Program-made: the position numbers and the translations under genes
Shown: positions 26,046 through 34,676 of the stretch, one piece after another
Numbering within the stretch: the first letter of the stretch is position 1
Layout: every line of letters starts with the position of its first letter
Notes under the pieces: model-generated
The model's input: only the letters and a program-made list of their open reading frames with translations
What the model was told of the DNA's origin: nothing
The model's database searches: none
Assembly: GCA_937930305.1 (NCBI GenBank)
Contig: CALGLE010000019.1
Location: 55,931-119,930 of the forward strand
Origin: an uncultured Granulosicoccaceae bacterium
Lineage (GTDB): Bacteria > Pseudomonadota > Gammaproteobacteria > Granulosicoccales > Granulosicoccaceae
Length of the DNA: 64,000 nt
Reading direction: 5' to 3'

Positions 26046-27547
26046 GCCACGGTGTCCTGAACCGCGGTGTCAGACAAATCAATCCATATGGTTTTAACTT
26101 CAGTGTATTGATCGTGCGCATGCAAACTGTTATCTCGACCACCAAAGCCAGATTGCTTATACCCGCCAAAAGGTGTAGTGATGTCACCCTCACCATAACA
26201 ATTTATCGTTACCATTCCTGCTTGCACAGCTTTAGCCGTTTTCAGAGCCTGTTTTCCATTGGCGCTGAACACGCTGGCACTTAGCCCATATTGGGAAGCA
26301 TTTGAAACCTGCAAGGCCTCATCAGTTGACGATACAGTGACTACGGCTAAAACAGGACCAAATATTTCTTCTACTGCTAATGCATGATTTGCCGGTACCT
26401 CATCAAACACCGTGGGTGATAAAAAGGGGCCATCAAAGTTTCCACCCACTAGCGTTTTTATCGGATCTTTAGGCTCTAAGTAGCTGGCAACCTTTTTACA
26501 GTGTTCGCTATCGATTAATGCGCCCATTTGATTGGCTGGGTTTAACGGATCCCCAGTTCGCCATTCTCGGCACCGCGCAACAATGTGTTTAAGCAGTTCT
26601 TCTTTTACCGCTTTATGGACAATTAAACGAGAGCTGGCAGAACAATTTTCGCCCATATTCCAAAAGGCCCCATTCACCACATGTTGAGCCACTAAATCTA
26701 AGTGTTCAGCGTCTTCTAAAACAATGGCAGGATTTTTCCCCCCACATTCGAGCACAACTTTTTTCAAATTACTGTCTGCTGAGTAGTGCAGGAACCGACG
26801 GCCTGTGTCAGTGGAGCCCGTAAAGCTCACCATATCCACATCATGGTGACGACCCAAAGGCTCTCCAACCGCCTCTCCTGTACCTGGTAACACTTGCAGT
26901 ACCCCGTTAGGCACACCTGCTTCTGAGGCCAGTTGGGCTATTTTCAATGCGGTTAATGTGGTTTGTTCGGCCGGTTTTACGATCACTGAATTGCCAGCCC
27001 CCAACGCAGGCGCGATTTTCCATGCCAACATCAGAAGCGGAAAATTCCACGGTAAAACGGCCGCCACCACACCCACCGGTTCGCGCACTATCATCGCTAC
27101 CGCATCTTCACCTGTTGGTGCACATTGATCGTAGATTTTGTCAATGGCTTCCGCGTGCCACAACAACGTTTGTACGGCTTCTGGAATATCCACCGTTTCA
27201 CAATCGGCGATGGGTTTGCCACTGTCCAGTGATTCCAACACCGCAAGTTCACGCCGATTCCGATTAATCAATTTAGCTAAACGGATCAGAACAGACTTGC
27301 GATGCCATGGCGATTGCGCACGCCAGTGACCTTGATCAAACGATTCTCGAGCTTTTTGCACTGCCAGGTCCACGTCAGCTGCGCTGCAGGCCGCAATGTC
27401 GCATAAGGTTTCACCGGTGGCAGGATTTTTAGTTGTTAACGTCTGACCTGAACCGGCTCGAAAGCCACCATCTATAAACGCGGCGCGCGGGAAATCGATG
27501 GACTGCGCAAGTGCTTGGTATTCTTCCTGTGTCAGCAGATCACTCAT
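26042..27547 (-). CDS. Aldehyde dehydrogenase, PuuC-like
   Basis: A 501-residue NAD(P)+ aldehyde dehydrogenase. The Glu of ECGGKNP and the catalytic Cys in NMGENCSASSR are in place, as is VPWNFPLLML for cofactor binding and EIFGPVL. The closest family I recognise is gamma-glutamyl-gamma-aminobutyraldehyde dehydrogenase (PuuC), with matching SLHAHDQYTEVKTIW near the end. It would oxidise the aldehyde released by the amine oxidase of the same operon. It overlaps the genes on both sides by four bases. Confidence 0.88.
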   Translation of the reverse strand: MSDLLTQEEYQALAQSIDFPRAAFIDGGFRAGSGQTLTTKNPATGETLCDIAACSAADVDLAVQKARESFDQGHWRAQSPWHRKSVLIRLAKLINRNRRELAVLESLDSGKPIADCETVDIPEAVQTLLWHAEAIDKIYDQCAPTGEDAVAMIVREPVGVVAAVLPWNFPLLMLAWKIAPALGAGNSVIVKPAEQTTLTALKIAQLASEAGVPNGVLQVLPGTGEAVGEPLGRHHDVDMVSFTGSTDTGRRFLHYSADSNLKKVVLECGGKNPAIVLEDAEHLDLVAQHVVNGAFWNMGENCSASSRLIVHKAVKEELLKHIVARCREWRTGDPLNPANQMGALIDSEHCKKVASYLEPKDPIKTLVGGNFDGPFLSPTVFDEVPANHALAVEEIFGPVLAVVTVSSTDEALQVSNASQYGLSASVFSANGKQALKTAKAVQAGMVTINCYGEGDITTPFGGYKQSGFGGRDNSLHAHDQYTEVKTIWIDLSDTAVQDTVA

Positions 27548-28455
27548 GATTTGGACTCCGCAGTAATGCGATCGATGGTGGTGTTCATGGTTCGAATAGT
27601 CTCTGCCAGCGTGCGTTTATCGTCTTTATTTAACGGCTGCAGCGGCTTACGTGGCGGCCCGCAATCAATCCCTCGAAGGGTTAACCCGTGCTTGATACAT
27701 TGAACAAATTTCCCACCTTGCTCCAATACTCGCATCAGAGGCAGCATGGCACTCATAATGCGCCGACCCTTATCAAAATCTCCGTCCACCGCGCAGGCTT
27801 GATACAACGCGATGTGCGCTTCGGGTGCAAAGTTTGACCCGGCGCAAACCCAGCTACGTGCGCCCCAAGCAAAAAATTCTAGAGCCTGATCATCCATGCC
27901 ACACGACAATTGAATGTGGGGGTAATCGCGCGCTAAATCGTGTAAGCGATTGATATCACCTGAGCTTTCTTTAATGGCGCAAAAATTTGGGCTTTGTCCC
28001 AATCGATTAAGTACTTCCGCATCCATGTTCACGCACATTCTGCCTGGATAGTTGTAAAGCATGACTGGCAAATTTGCCGCTCGATCAATAGCTAGCGCAT
28101 GCAAGGCAATTTCTCTTGATGTGGGATAAGCGTAGGGAGGAGTTGCTACTAACAAGGCATTCGCGCCAATCGCTTTCGCTTGCTCCGCAAAGTACACGCT
28201 GTCCTCAGTCCGAATCGCTCCCGTACCAACAATCAAAGGCACGCGCTTATCGATGATTTCACTGGCGAGTTGCATCAACATCACTCGCTCTTGCATCGTT
28301 TGCGCGTAATACTCCCCCGTTGTTCCGGCAACAATTAATCCATGCACACCTGCGTTTATCAGAAACTCAATCGTGTTAGCAAATTCATCACGTCGAATGG
28401 CAAATTCCTTATCAAACGGCGTCACCAACGGCGTATAAATGCCTTCAAACTTCAT
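27544..28455 (-). CDS. Dihydrodipicolinate synthase (DapA) family lyase
   Basis: A 303-residue class I aldolase-fold enzyme. The ATG at 28455 is chosen because AGGTG precedes it and the family N-terminus GIYTPLVTPF follows at once; an upstream ATG at 28506 would overlap the regulator gene by 50 bases. GTTGEYYAQT and the YNYPGRM tyrosine are present, and the Schiff-base Lys is in CAIKESSGD. DapA itself is unlikely in this catabolic operon. Relatives such as 4-hydroxy-pyrroline-carboxylate deaminase, KDG aldolase and N-acetylneuraminate lyase are better models. Combined with amine oxidase and aldehyde dehydrogenase, a hydroxyproline-like route is one possibility. Confidence 0.85.
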   Translation of the reverse strand: MKFEGIYTPLVTPFDKEFAIRRDEFANTIEFLINAGVHGLIVAGTTGEYYAQTMQERVMLMQLASEIIDKRVPLIVGTGAIRTEDSVYFAEQAKAIGANALLVATPPYAYPTSREIALHALAIDRAANLPVMLYNYPGRMCVNMDAEVLNRLGQSPNFCAIKESSGDINRLHDLARDYPHIQLSCGMDDQALEFFAWGARSWVCAGSNFAPEAHIALYQACAVDGDFDKGRRIMSAMLPLMRVLEQGGKFVQCIKHGLTLRGIDCGPPRKPLQPLNKDDKRTLAETIRTMNTTIDRITAESKS

Positions 28456-28456
28456 A

Positions 28457-29158
28457 TCACACCTGTTGATTTGTACTGTGGGCAAAGTCATCGAATGGCA
28501 ACGCATCCGGTATTACGTACTTATCCATTTCTGCACGTGATAGTTCCCAATGATCAATGGTCTCAGCCACCGTGGCAGCTGGGTCACCACGCTCAATAGC
28601 AGCGATCATGGCGTCATGCTGTGCACACGCTTGGTTTATACGAGTAACTGAAGGAGGTTGTGACATCCGATAAAAACGATGACTCATGCGTGTGTGATCT
28701 ATCAACAACCGTTCAAGGCTGGGTGCAAGATACGGAGAATTAGCCATCTCACCGAGCTGGGCATGAAAATGATGGTTTTGCAAAGACATCTCACCCGCAT
28801 CGTGCTTTTTCACCGACGCCGTGAATTTTTTTTGAATTTTCTTTAGCGAAACAATCCCTGATGGCGTCGCTTGCTCAGTTGCCAGCCGAGCAATGGCGGC
28901 ATAAATCATGGGTGCACTTTGAAAGAAATTACGCATGGTGGCTAAATCCATTGACGTCACAGAAGCACCGCGGTTAGTGGCCGCCGTTAAATAACCTTCC
29001 CCTGCTAAGCGTTGCAGAATTTCTCGCAGCGGCGTGCGCGACAGCCCATATCGTTGTGCCAATTCCACTTCATCGAGCGGCATGCCCGGCGGACATTCCA
29101 AGGTCAACACCCGGCGTTTAAGGTCTGCGGCCGCGCTTTCCTTGCGGTTGGATTTCAT
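28457..29158 (-). CDS. GntR-family regulator (FCD type), operon-leading gene
   Basis: A 233-residue regulator. The winged helix is seen in DEVELAQRYGLSRTPLREILQRLAGEGYL, of which LSRTPLRE is the recognition segment, and an FCD ligand domain follows with HFHAQLGEMANSP containing metal-ligand histidines. I start at the ATG at 29158, because a perfect palindrome lies 43 bases upstream and would otherwise be inside the gene. It ends one base before the lyase start, so it is the first gene of the operon and probably controls its own transcription and that of the four enzymes. Confidence 0.82.
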   Translation of the reverse strand: MKSNRKESAAADLKRRVLTLECPPGMPLDEVELAQRYGLSRTPLREILQRLAGEGYLTAATNRGASVTSMDLATMRNFFQSAPMIYAAIARLATEQATPSGIVSLKKIQKKFTASVKKHDAGEMSLQNHHFHAQLGEMANSPYLAPSLERLLIDHTRMSHRFYRMSQPPSVTRINQACAQHDAMIAAIERGDPAATVAETIDHWELSRAEMDKYVIPDALPFDDFAHSTNQQV

Positions 29159-29200
29159 ATTAGGTGGTCTTCGGGTGATGGGGCAAGCAAACATTGTATG

Positions 29201-29218
29201 CATATTGTATTCAATATG
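29201..29218. promoter_or_regulatory. Perfect 18-bp palindrome, likely GntR operator
   Basis: CATATTG-TATT-CAATATG has 7-bp perfect arms around a 4-base centre. It lies 43 bases upstream of the GntR start, and the flank just before it (ATTGTATGCATA) carries a further partial symmetric element. Short AT-rich TTGTAT-like palindromes are usual for FCD-type GntR proteins. Binding is inferred. Confidence 0.6.
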
Positions 29219-29327
29219 GCAAACCCTAAGCATGCATTCACCCCAACTACCGTTATTGTTCGCCAATATCACTCAATGCAGACAGTTTGGTTTATTCTGC
29301 GCAGCTGTTCGATGCTAAGCGACTCCT

Positions 29328-29969
29328 GTGAACACCCAAACTCATCTCTTGCTGGCTTGCGCAGTTTTAGTCCCCAGCGCACCTATGTTACTGGCCAACT
29401 GGAGGCCCACATTCCAATATCGAGCCGCAACAATTGCCGCTTTGATCGGTGCGCTGCTGCCAGACGCCAGCTTATTTTTTATGTGGGGGCTGGCTAATTT
29501 GCAGGGAGTACCCGAGTCGGTGATATGGAACCAGTGGTACTACTCCGATCAGTGGCAACACATCGGGGCTATGACGAATTCCATCCCCGTATTTTTAATA
29601 ATCGCCATATTCTCTATAGCGATTCGTCAATCCATTCATCAAGAACACACGCATGTGCGTGGATGGTTTGCTTTGGTTTTTATTGGAGCAATCGCTGCGC
29701 TTTTGCACGCATTGACGGATTTACCCTTGCATCACAATGACGGCCACCCCCATTTTTGGCCACTGAGTCATTGGGTATTTTCATCCCCGGTATCTTATTG
29801 GGACCCCAACCATTTCGGTACGCAGTGGAGTTTTTTTGAGTGGCTCATAGCCGCTGTTTTAATTGTCTATCTTTGGCGACAATTCAAAAACCGTTTCACA
29901 CGAGGTTGTTTGGTGTTTGCTGCATTAAGTTATGTCGTTGTTATTTTGTACTGGCCAACGGCGTTTTAA
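29328..29969 (+). CDS. Multispanning membrane protein, YdjM-like metal-dependent hydrolase fold
   Basis: A 213-residue integral membrane protein with about five hydrophobic segments. The sequence carries His/Asp clusters, among them GALLPDASLFFMW, HALTDLPLHHNDGHPHFWP and WQHIGAM, which resemble the membrane-bound metal-dependent hydrolase (YdjM/DUF457) family. It starts at a GTG (29328) with no strong ribosome site. Function is unknown. It is a single gene divergent from the GntR operon. Confidence 0.65.
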   Translation: MNTQTHLLLACAVLVPSAPMLLANWRPTFQYRAATIAALIGALLPDASLFFMWGLANLQGVPESVIWNQWYYSDQWQHIGAMTNSIPVFLIIAIFSIAIRQSIHQEHTHVRGWFALVFIGAIAALLHALTDLPLHHNDGHPHFWPLSHWVFSSPVSYWDPNHFGTQWSFFEWLIAAVLIVYLWRQFKNRFTRGCLVFAALSYVVVILYWPTAF

Positions 29970-30014
29970 TCCGTAGATAAACACAAGGCCATAGCGCCAG
30001 AGCCGGTGTGATAA

Positions 30015-30692
30015 TCAGGCTTCATCACCTGGCACCCCATAGGACGGAGCTTGGCTGGGGTCGAGTGCTCTTTGCACATAATCATTAAGATGTGGCTCGT
30101 ACAATGCCCAAAGTGACCGCAATTCAGCGATTGGGCACGCATCAGTCCAATCCACTCTAAGGTCAGCGATCGGCCAAGATACCGTATCGACAAGTTTCAA
30201 CCCAGACGAGTGTATTGGTCCGGCTTCACCACCGGCTTTTAACCCGGCATTCATCGCCTGCACCAGTCGATCACCCAAGTGACCACTGGAGGATATGAAT
30301 GCATCGATCATAGCCTGGGGTATGGAATCGTTGTCTAACAGATTGCCACCACAAGCCACATTCTGTGCTTGAGCTTGCGTCCAAATACCCAACGATTGCG
30401 CGCCAGAATGAATGGCTGTTCGGCCTTGATTATCAACCGCCAACACTTGGCGATACTCCATGTGCTCACCATTTGCTACAACACCATTAATCGCATCCGT
30501 CGCACTCTCACCCTGCTCCATCCGATCTAATGTCAACGGCCCTAAGGCAGGGTTGGTCACATTTTGACTGGCCACAGCCCCTACTTGAGCACGAGCAAAA
30601 GAGCAACGGGCAGCGACCGCAGGAGACGATGAGGTAATCGCCACACCGAACATGCCTGTGGTTTTGCAGCGAGCAACAATCGAGAAGGTCAT
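30015..30692 (-). CDS. DUF1028 domain protein
   Basis: A 225-residue cytoplasmic protein. It begins TFSIVARCKTTGMFGVAITSSS, the DUF1028 start with an Ntn-hydrolase-like fold, and continues with ARAQVGAVASQN and GNLLDNDSIPQAM. The N-terminal Thr after Met may become exposed by Met removal, as in Ntn hydrolases; this is inference. It follows RidA and a flavin monooxygenase in one operon, a combination seen in several proteobacterial catabolic loci. Substrate unknown. Confidence 0.82.
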   Translation of the reverse strand: MTFSIVARCKTTGMFGVAITSSSPAVAARCSFARAQVGAVASQNVTNPALGPLTLDRMEQGESATDAINGVVANGEHMEYRQVLAVDNQGRTAIHSGAQSLGIWTQAQAQNVACGGNLLDNDSIPQAMIDAFISSSGHLGDRLVQAMNAGLKAGGEAGPIHSSGLKLVDTVSWPIADLRVDWTDACPIAELRSLWALYEPHLNDYVQRALDPSQAPSYGVPGDEA

Positions 30693-30708
30693 AACAAGGA
30701 AATCCAGC

Positions 30709-31134
30709 CTAGGTTGAAGGATCAGGAATGACAGCGGTGCCGTCTATTTCCACCAACCATTCCGGTCGGGCGAGTGCTTGCACAACCAAGCCGGTAGAAA
30801 CTGGGTAAACACCTTTCAAGTACTCACCCATGGTGCGGTACACATCTTCACGGTGGCGCACATCGGTTATGTACACAACGATTTTCACCAGATGCTGCAT
30901 ATTGCCACCCGCCTCTTCAATCAACTGCTGGATGTTCTGCATAACTTTATGCGTTTGTTCAATCGGATTATGACTATCAATGTTTGTGGCATCGTCCAGC
31001 TCTTGTGGGCACTGACCGCGCAACCAAACCGTTTTTCCACCCTGAGTAACCACCGCCTGACATAGATCGTTATCTAAGTTTTGTTCCGGGTATGTCTCTT
31101 TAGTATTAAATTTTCGAATGCGTGTGTGAGCCAT
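30709..31134 (-). CDS. RidA-family protein
   Basis: A 141-residue YjgF/YER057c/UK114 protein. The ATG at 31134 follows GGAAT at a good distance; an ATG at 31152 would add six residues. Key features are the LRGQCPQELD segment, IEQTHKVMQNI, and the conserved Arg in VQALARPEWLVEID at the position that deaminates enamines and imines in RidA. It sits between DUF1028 and FMO genes and may clear a reactive imine formed in this pathway. Confidence 0.85.
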   Translation of the reverse strand: MAHTRIRKFNTKETYPEQNLDNDLCQAVVTQGGKTVWLRGQCPQELDDATNIDSHNPIEQTHKVMQNIQQLIEEAGGNMQHLVKIVVYITDVRHREDVYRTMGEYLKGVYPVSTGLVVQALARPEWLVEIDGTAVIPDPST

Positions 31135-31177
31135 TATTTCATTCCAATTCAAGGCGGTGACTAATTAAAAGCGTTGA

Positions 31178-32449
31178 TTATAGTGATGCGTCTGGAGTAG
31201 ACATGGCATGGTGATAAGCCAAGTAATGATGCTGTATGCCAATTTGGTCGGCAATGTATTTTGCATCGTGCCACACGCCCCATATAAACGAAGAACCTCG
31301 TCGTGATTGCCAGGGCAAACCCAAAAAGTAGAAGCCCGGCTCCGCTGTTACACCGCGTTGATGTTTCGGCACGCCCTTATCATCAAACACATTAAGGGTT
31401 AACCAGCTGTAGTCACTGCGATAACCTGTTGCCCAAACAACACTATGAATCCCAGCGTCTTCTAATTTCAATGTACGTAAAGGATCAGTCAAACACAAAG
31501 CATTTTCCGGGAATTCTCTAGCTTGCGGTTCTAAAGGCAAGTTCAGTCCGTGTTTGGCTACATAAGAATCCGCCTCATCAAGTAAAGATAAGTAATTTTC
31601 ATCACCTCGGTTTACGTTGGCGACCAAGTCATCGGCAAACGTTAACTCACCGTCTTTGTATGATTCCGTCATGCCCAGCAGCGTCATTCCTTCGTTGGCA
31701 AAGCGCCGAAAATCCACGGTTTCACCACCGCGCGCACCACTTACTGCAATGGTGACGTGTTCGGTTCCTGGATCTACAGTGGCTGCATCCCACTTTCCTA
31801 ACACACCTAACCACCAAACAAAATCACGACCCCGATACGATCGGGGTGGCCGATCATGCGGCCCCACGGACAAATATACATCACGCCCGGATCGATTTAA
31901 TTCATCGGCGATTTGAGAGCCGGAGGATCCTGCCCCAATCACCATGACGGCACCGGCTGGCAACTGTTCTGGATTTTTATAGCTGTTGGAATGAATCTGT
32001 TGCACACCCGCTATATCAGGCAACACTGGAGGAATGACTGGCACTTGAAACGGCCCCGTAGCTGCTACCAAGTTGTTCGCATGAATCACACCTTCACTGG
32101 TTGAGATTTTAAATTGCGCCTGGCCAGTTTCCCGCTCCACCTGTTCAACATTAACCCCACACTGAACTGGTGCACTAATTTTATCTGCGTAATCAACGAA
32201 ATAATCAGCAACCGCTTCCTTACCTGGGAATCCGTTTGGATCAGAGTCGAAGGGATAAGTGGGAAATCGATCGTGCCAGGCGGGACCGTTGGCAACCAAA
32301 GAGTCCCATCGTTCAGAGCGCCAGCGTTCCGCAATACGATGCCGCTCAATCACCAGATGCTCGATGCCTGCATTGCGCAGGTGCTCACTCATCGCTATGC
32401 CTGCTTGTCCAGCACCTATCACCAGCGTATCGACGAACTTGGCTAACAT
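31178..32449 (-). CDS. FAD/NADPH-dependent monooxygenase (FMO-like)
   Basis: A 423-residue flavoprotein monooxygenase. The FAD loop is VIGAGQAGIAMSEHL at residue 10, the NADPH loop VIGAGSSGSQIADEL near residue 168, and an FMO-like signature stretch lies between. RWDSLVANGPAWHDRFP and SSFIWGVWHDAKYIAD are typical of the putative flavoprotein group related to indole-3-pyruvate/YUCCA and CzcO-like monooxygenases. Its start overlaps the SDR stop by seven bases. The operon RidA-DUF1028 suggests oxidation of a nitrogen-containing or carbonyl compound; substrate unknown. Confidence 0.82.
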   Translation of the reverse strand: MLAKFVDTLVIGAGQAGIAMSEHLRNAGIEHLVIERHRIAERWRSERWDSLVANGPAWHDRFPTYPFDSDPNGFPGKEAVADYFVDYADKISAPVQCGVNVEQVERETGQAQFKISTSEGVIHANNLVAATGPFQVPVIPPVLPDIAGVQQIHSNSYKNPEQLPAGAVMVIGAGSSGSQIADELNRSGRDVYLSVGPHDRPPRSYRGRDFVWWLGVLGKWDAATVDPGTEHVTIAVSGARGGETVDFRRFANEGMTLLGMTESYKDGELTFADDLVANVNRGDENYLSLLDEADSYVAKHGLNLPLEPQAREFPENALCLTDPLRTLKLEDAGIHSVVWATGYRSDYSWLTLNVFDDKGVPKHQRGVTAEPGFYFLGLPWQSRRGSSFIWGVWHDAKYIADQIGIQHHYLAYHHAMSTPDASL

Positions 32450-33192
32450 GTGTAGTTCATTCCTAAACGACCGCCATCGACATTGATGGTTTCACCGGTG
32501 ATGTAACTGGCTTTATTGCTGGCTAAAAACACAACCACATCAGCAATCTCTTTCGGTTCTCCGACGCGTTTCATTGGCGTTCGGGACATCACTTTCTGCA
32601 TTGCAGCCTCATCCGAGTTCACACCCGCCATCATTGCGGTATCGATTGAACCTGGCCCAACCGCATTGACTCGAATGTTGTGAGGGGCTAACGCCAGTGA
32701 AGCCGATTTGGTAATTTGCGTGACAGCCCCTTTGGAGGCGCAATACGCAGGTATGCTTGGAATTGCGACGATGGCATTGATAGAGGACATGTTAATAATG
32801 CAGCCAGAGACATTGTGCTTAACCATTATTTTGGCCGTGCGCTGCAACGCTGTAAAAACACCGACAACATTCACGTTTAACACCTCTTGAAAATCTTCAA
32901 TCGGTGTTTCTAGAAAAGCACAGGGTTTTGCAATACCCGCATTGTTCACTAACACATGGATGGGCTGATGTTCGTTCTCAATTTGATCGAACAGGCTTTG
33001 CACTTCAGCCACATTGCCCATGTCGCAGGTGTAAGCGGCTGTCGCATTCATATTTTTCGCTGCCGACTCCACACCGTCTTGATTGATATCTACCAATATA
33101 AGGTCGAACCCATCCTCTTTCAGCGCTTGTGCGCAAGCGTAGCCAATGCCTTGGGCGGCCCCCGTGATGAGCGCTAGGGGTTTGTTAGTCAT
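32443..33192 (-). CDS. Short-chain dehydrogenase/reductase
   Basis: A 249-residue classical SDR from the ATG at 33192, where the conserved N-terminus (LALITGAAQGIGYACA) begins; a longer frame to 33414 has no homology to SDRs. NNAGIA, the catalytic Ser of INMSSINA and Tyr/Lys of YCASKGAV, and the final GETINVDGG are all present. It is the first gene of a four-gene operon (SDR, FMO, RidA, DUF1028). It probably interconverts an alcohol and a ketone with NAD(P)H. Confidence 0.88.
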   Translation of the reverse strand: MTNKPLALITGAAQGIGYACAQALKEDGFDLILVDINQDGVESAAKNMNATAAYTCDMGNVAEVQSLFDQIENEHQPIHVLVNNAGIAKPCAFLETPIEDFQEVLNVNVVGVFTALQRTAKIMVKHNVSGCIINMSSINAIVAIPSIPAYCASKGAVTQITKSASLALAPHNIRVNAVGPGSIDTAMMAGVNSDEAAMQKVMSRTPMKRVGEPKEIADVVVFLASNKASYITGETINVDGGRLGMNYTC

Positions 33193-33292
33193 CAAAAATA
33201 CTCTAATCAGTCGACGCGCAGACTGTTGCATGTGAGGCGCTTCGATGTCAACATTCAGGCAACGAGAGCGTTCCCTAACCATTGAGAAATCC

Positions 33293-33703
33293 ATGACCCA
33301 GTTGAAGATGAGTTCTGCGACCATGGTACAAGCTGCCAGAGCACGCATCGAAGAGGTGGAATCCGCAACACTAATCGCTAAATTGTCAAATCCCAATGTC
33401 GTTGTGGTGGACATTCGCGACGTTCGAGAACGGCAGCGCTCAGGATTTATCCCCGGCAGCTTTCACGCTCCACGCGGCATGATTGAATTTTGGGTAGACC
33501 CCGATAGCCCGTACTTTAAACCGATTTTTACTCAAGAAAAAGATAAGGAATTTATTTTCCACTGCGCATCGGGCTGGCGATCGGCGTTAACGGTGGCCAC
33601 ATTGCAAGATATGGGGTTCAACGCCTCGCACTTGAAAGAAGGGTTTTCAACTTGGGCTTCAGAACATAATGGGCCGGTTGAACACATGGAACCAAAAACT
33701 TAA
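33293..33703 (+). CDS. Rhodanese-domain protein
   Basis: A single rhodanese domain of about 136 residues from the ATG at 33293 (GAGAA upstream); an ATG at 33245 would add 16 residues. VVVDIRDVRERQRSGFIPGSFHAPRG is the usual CH2A region and the catalytic Cys lies in IFHCASGWRS. It could transfer sulfane sulfur or be a related phosphatase-like domain. It is divergent from the SDR operon. Confidence 0.85.
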   Translation: MTQLKMSSATMVQAARARIEEVESATLIAKLSNPNVVVVDIRDVRERQRSGFIPGSFHAPRGMIEFWVDPDSPYFKPIFTQEKDKEFIFHCASGWRSALTVATLQDMGFNASHLKEGFSTWASEHNGPVEHMEPKT

Positions 33704-33761
33704 GCAACGCCCAAACATCTGAGCATCACTGAATTATAACTATGCGGTTACCGAATGGCTT

Positions 33762-34100
33762 TTACAGTTCAGGTAACTGATGACGATCATTATGCAGCGG
33801 TAAGGGCTTTGCCCAAAGCACCTGCTCTAAAGCTAATTTGCCGTACAAATGCGGGAACAAATCACCACCACGTGACACTTCCCACTTAAGTTCATCCCCC
33901 AATTGATCCGCACTCATCGCTATAAGAAACAAACCAGTTTGCTGTTTAAAATGCTTATCAGCGGTTTCTTGCAGTTGATTTGCATTCGAAAAATGCACAA
34001 AGCCATCTTGCACATCAATTGGGGCACCCACCGATGTTTTTTCTGCTTGCAGGGTTTCCCACTGATCCGTGGTTAATATTTTGTAGATCGTTTTATTCAT
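33762..34100 (-). CDS. DUF952 domain protein
   Basis: A 112-residue protein that begins IYKILTTDQWETLQ, continues with DGFVHFSNANQLQETADKHF and ends with FPHLYGKLALEQVLW. These are the DUF952 signatures. Function is unknown, though a glutathione-S-transferase-like or ADP-ribosyl-related fold has been suggested for relatives. It is a single gene. Confidence 0.85.
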   Translation of the reverse strand: MNKTIYKILTTDQWETLQAEKTSVGAPIDVQDGFVHFSNANQLQETADKHFKQQTGLFLIAMSADQLGDELKWEVSRGGDLFPHLYGKLALEQVLWAKPLPLHNDRHQLPEL

Positions 34101-34220
34101 GGCGTTTTTGTGGAGACTTCTGCAAATAGCTGTTCGTGTAAAATGGTTTAGGAAAATTTTGACGAAATCTGGCGTACAGTATACCCAGTGATTGTAAACT
34201 TCTAACCGGTGGAATGAATT

Positions 34221-34676
34221 TTGACTATTTGGGTGGACGCAGATGCCTGTCCTAATTTAATTCGCGAGATATTATTCAAAGCAGCCCGGCGCACAGGTGT
34301 TTCTTTGACCTTGGTGGCCAACCAACATATCGCCACGCCTCGAAATGCCAACATCACCGCCATTCAAGTCCCACAAGGTTTTGACGTGGCTGACAACGAG
34401 ATCGTTAAACGTGTCAATACTGATGATCTTGTTGTCACCGGCGATATACCCTTGGCTGCGGAGGTGATGGAAAAAGGTGCCCATGCTTTAAACCCCCGTG
34501 GTGAAATGTATGACCCTGATACGATTCGGCAGAAACTTAATATGCGGGATTTTATGGATTCGATGCGCAGCAGTGGGGTTCAAACTGGTGGGCCACCCCC
34601 CATGAACGCAGGGGATCGGCAACAATTTGCCAACCATCTGGACCGCTATTTAACCAAGTATGCTAATCATGATTGA
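34221..34676 (+). CDS. yaiI: YaiI/YqxD family (DUF188) protein with TTG start
   Basis: A 151-residue protein of the NYN/PIN-like UPF0178 family. The Asp-rich start [10 protein letters not shown] and the blocks [25 protein letters not shown] and ALNPRGE match E. coli YaiI. The homologous N-terminus begins exactly at TTG 34221, and the only near ATG (34214) is out of frame, so TTG is taken as the start codon with GGA seven bases before it. Molecular function is not established. Its end overlaps the next gene. Confidence 0.88.
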   Translation: MTIWVDADACPNLIREILFKAARRTGVSLTLVANQHIATPRNANITAIQVPQGFDVADNEIVKRVNTDDLVVTGDIPLAAEVMEKGAHALNPRGEMYDPDTIRQKLNMRDFMDSMRSSGVQTGGPPPMNAGDRQQFANHLDRYLTKYANHD

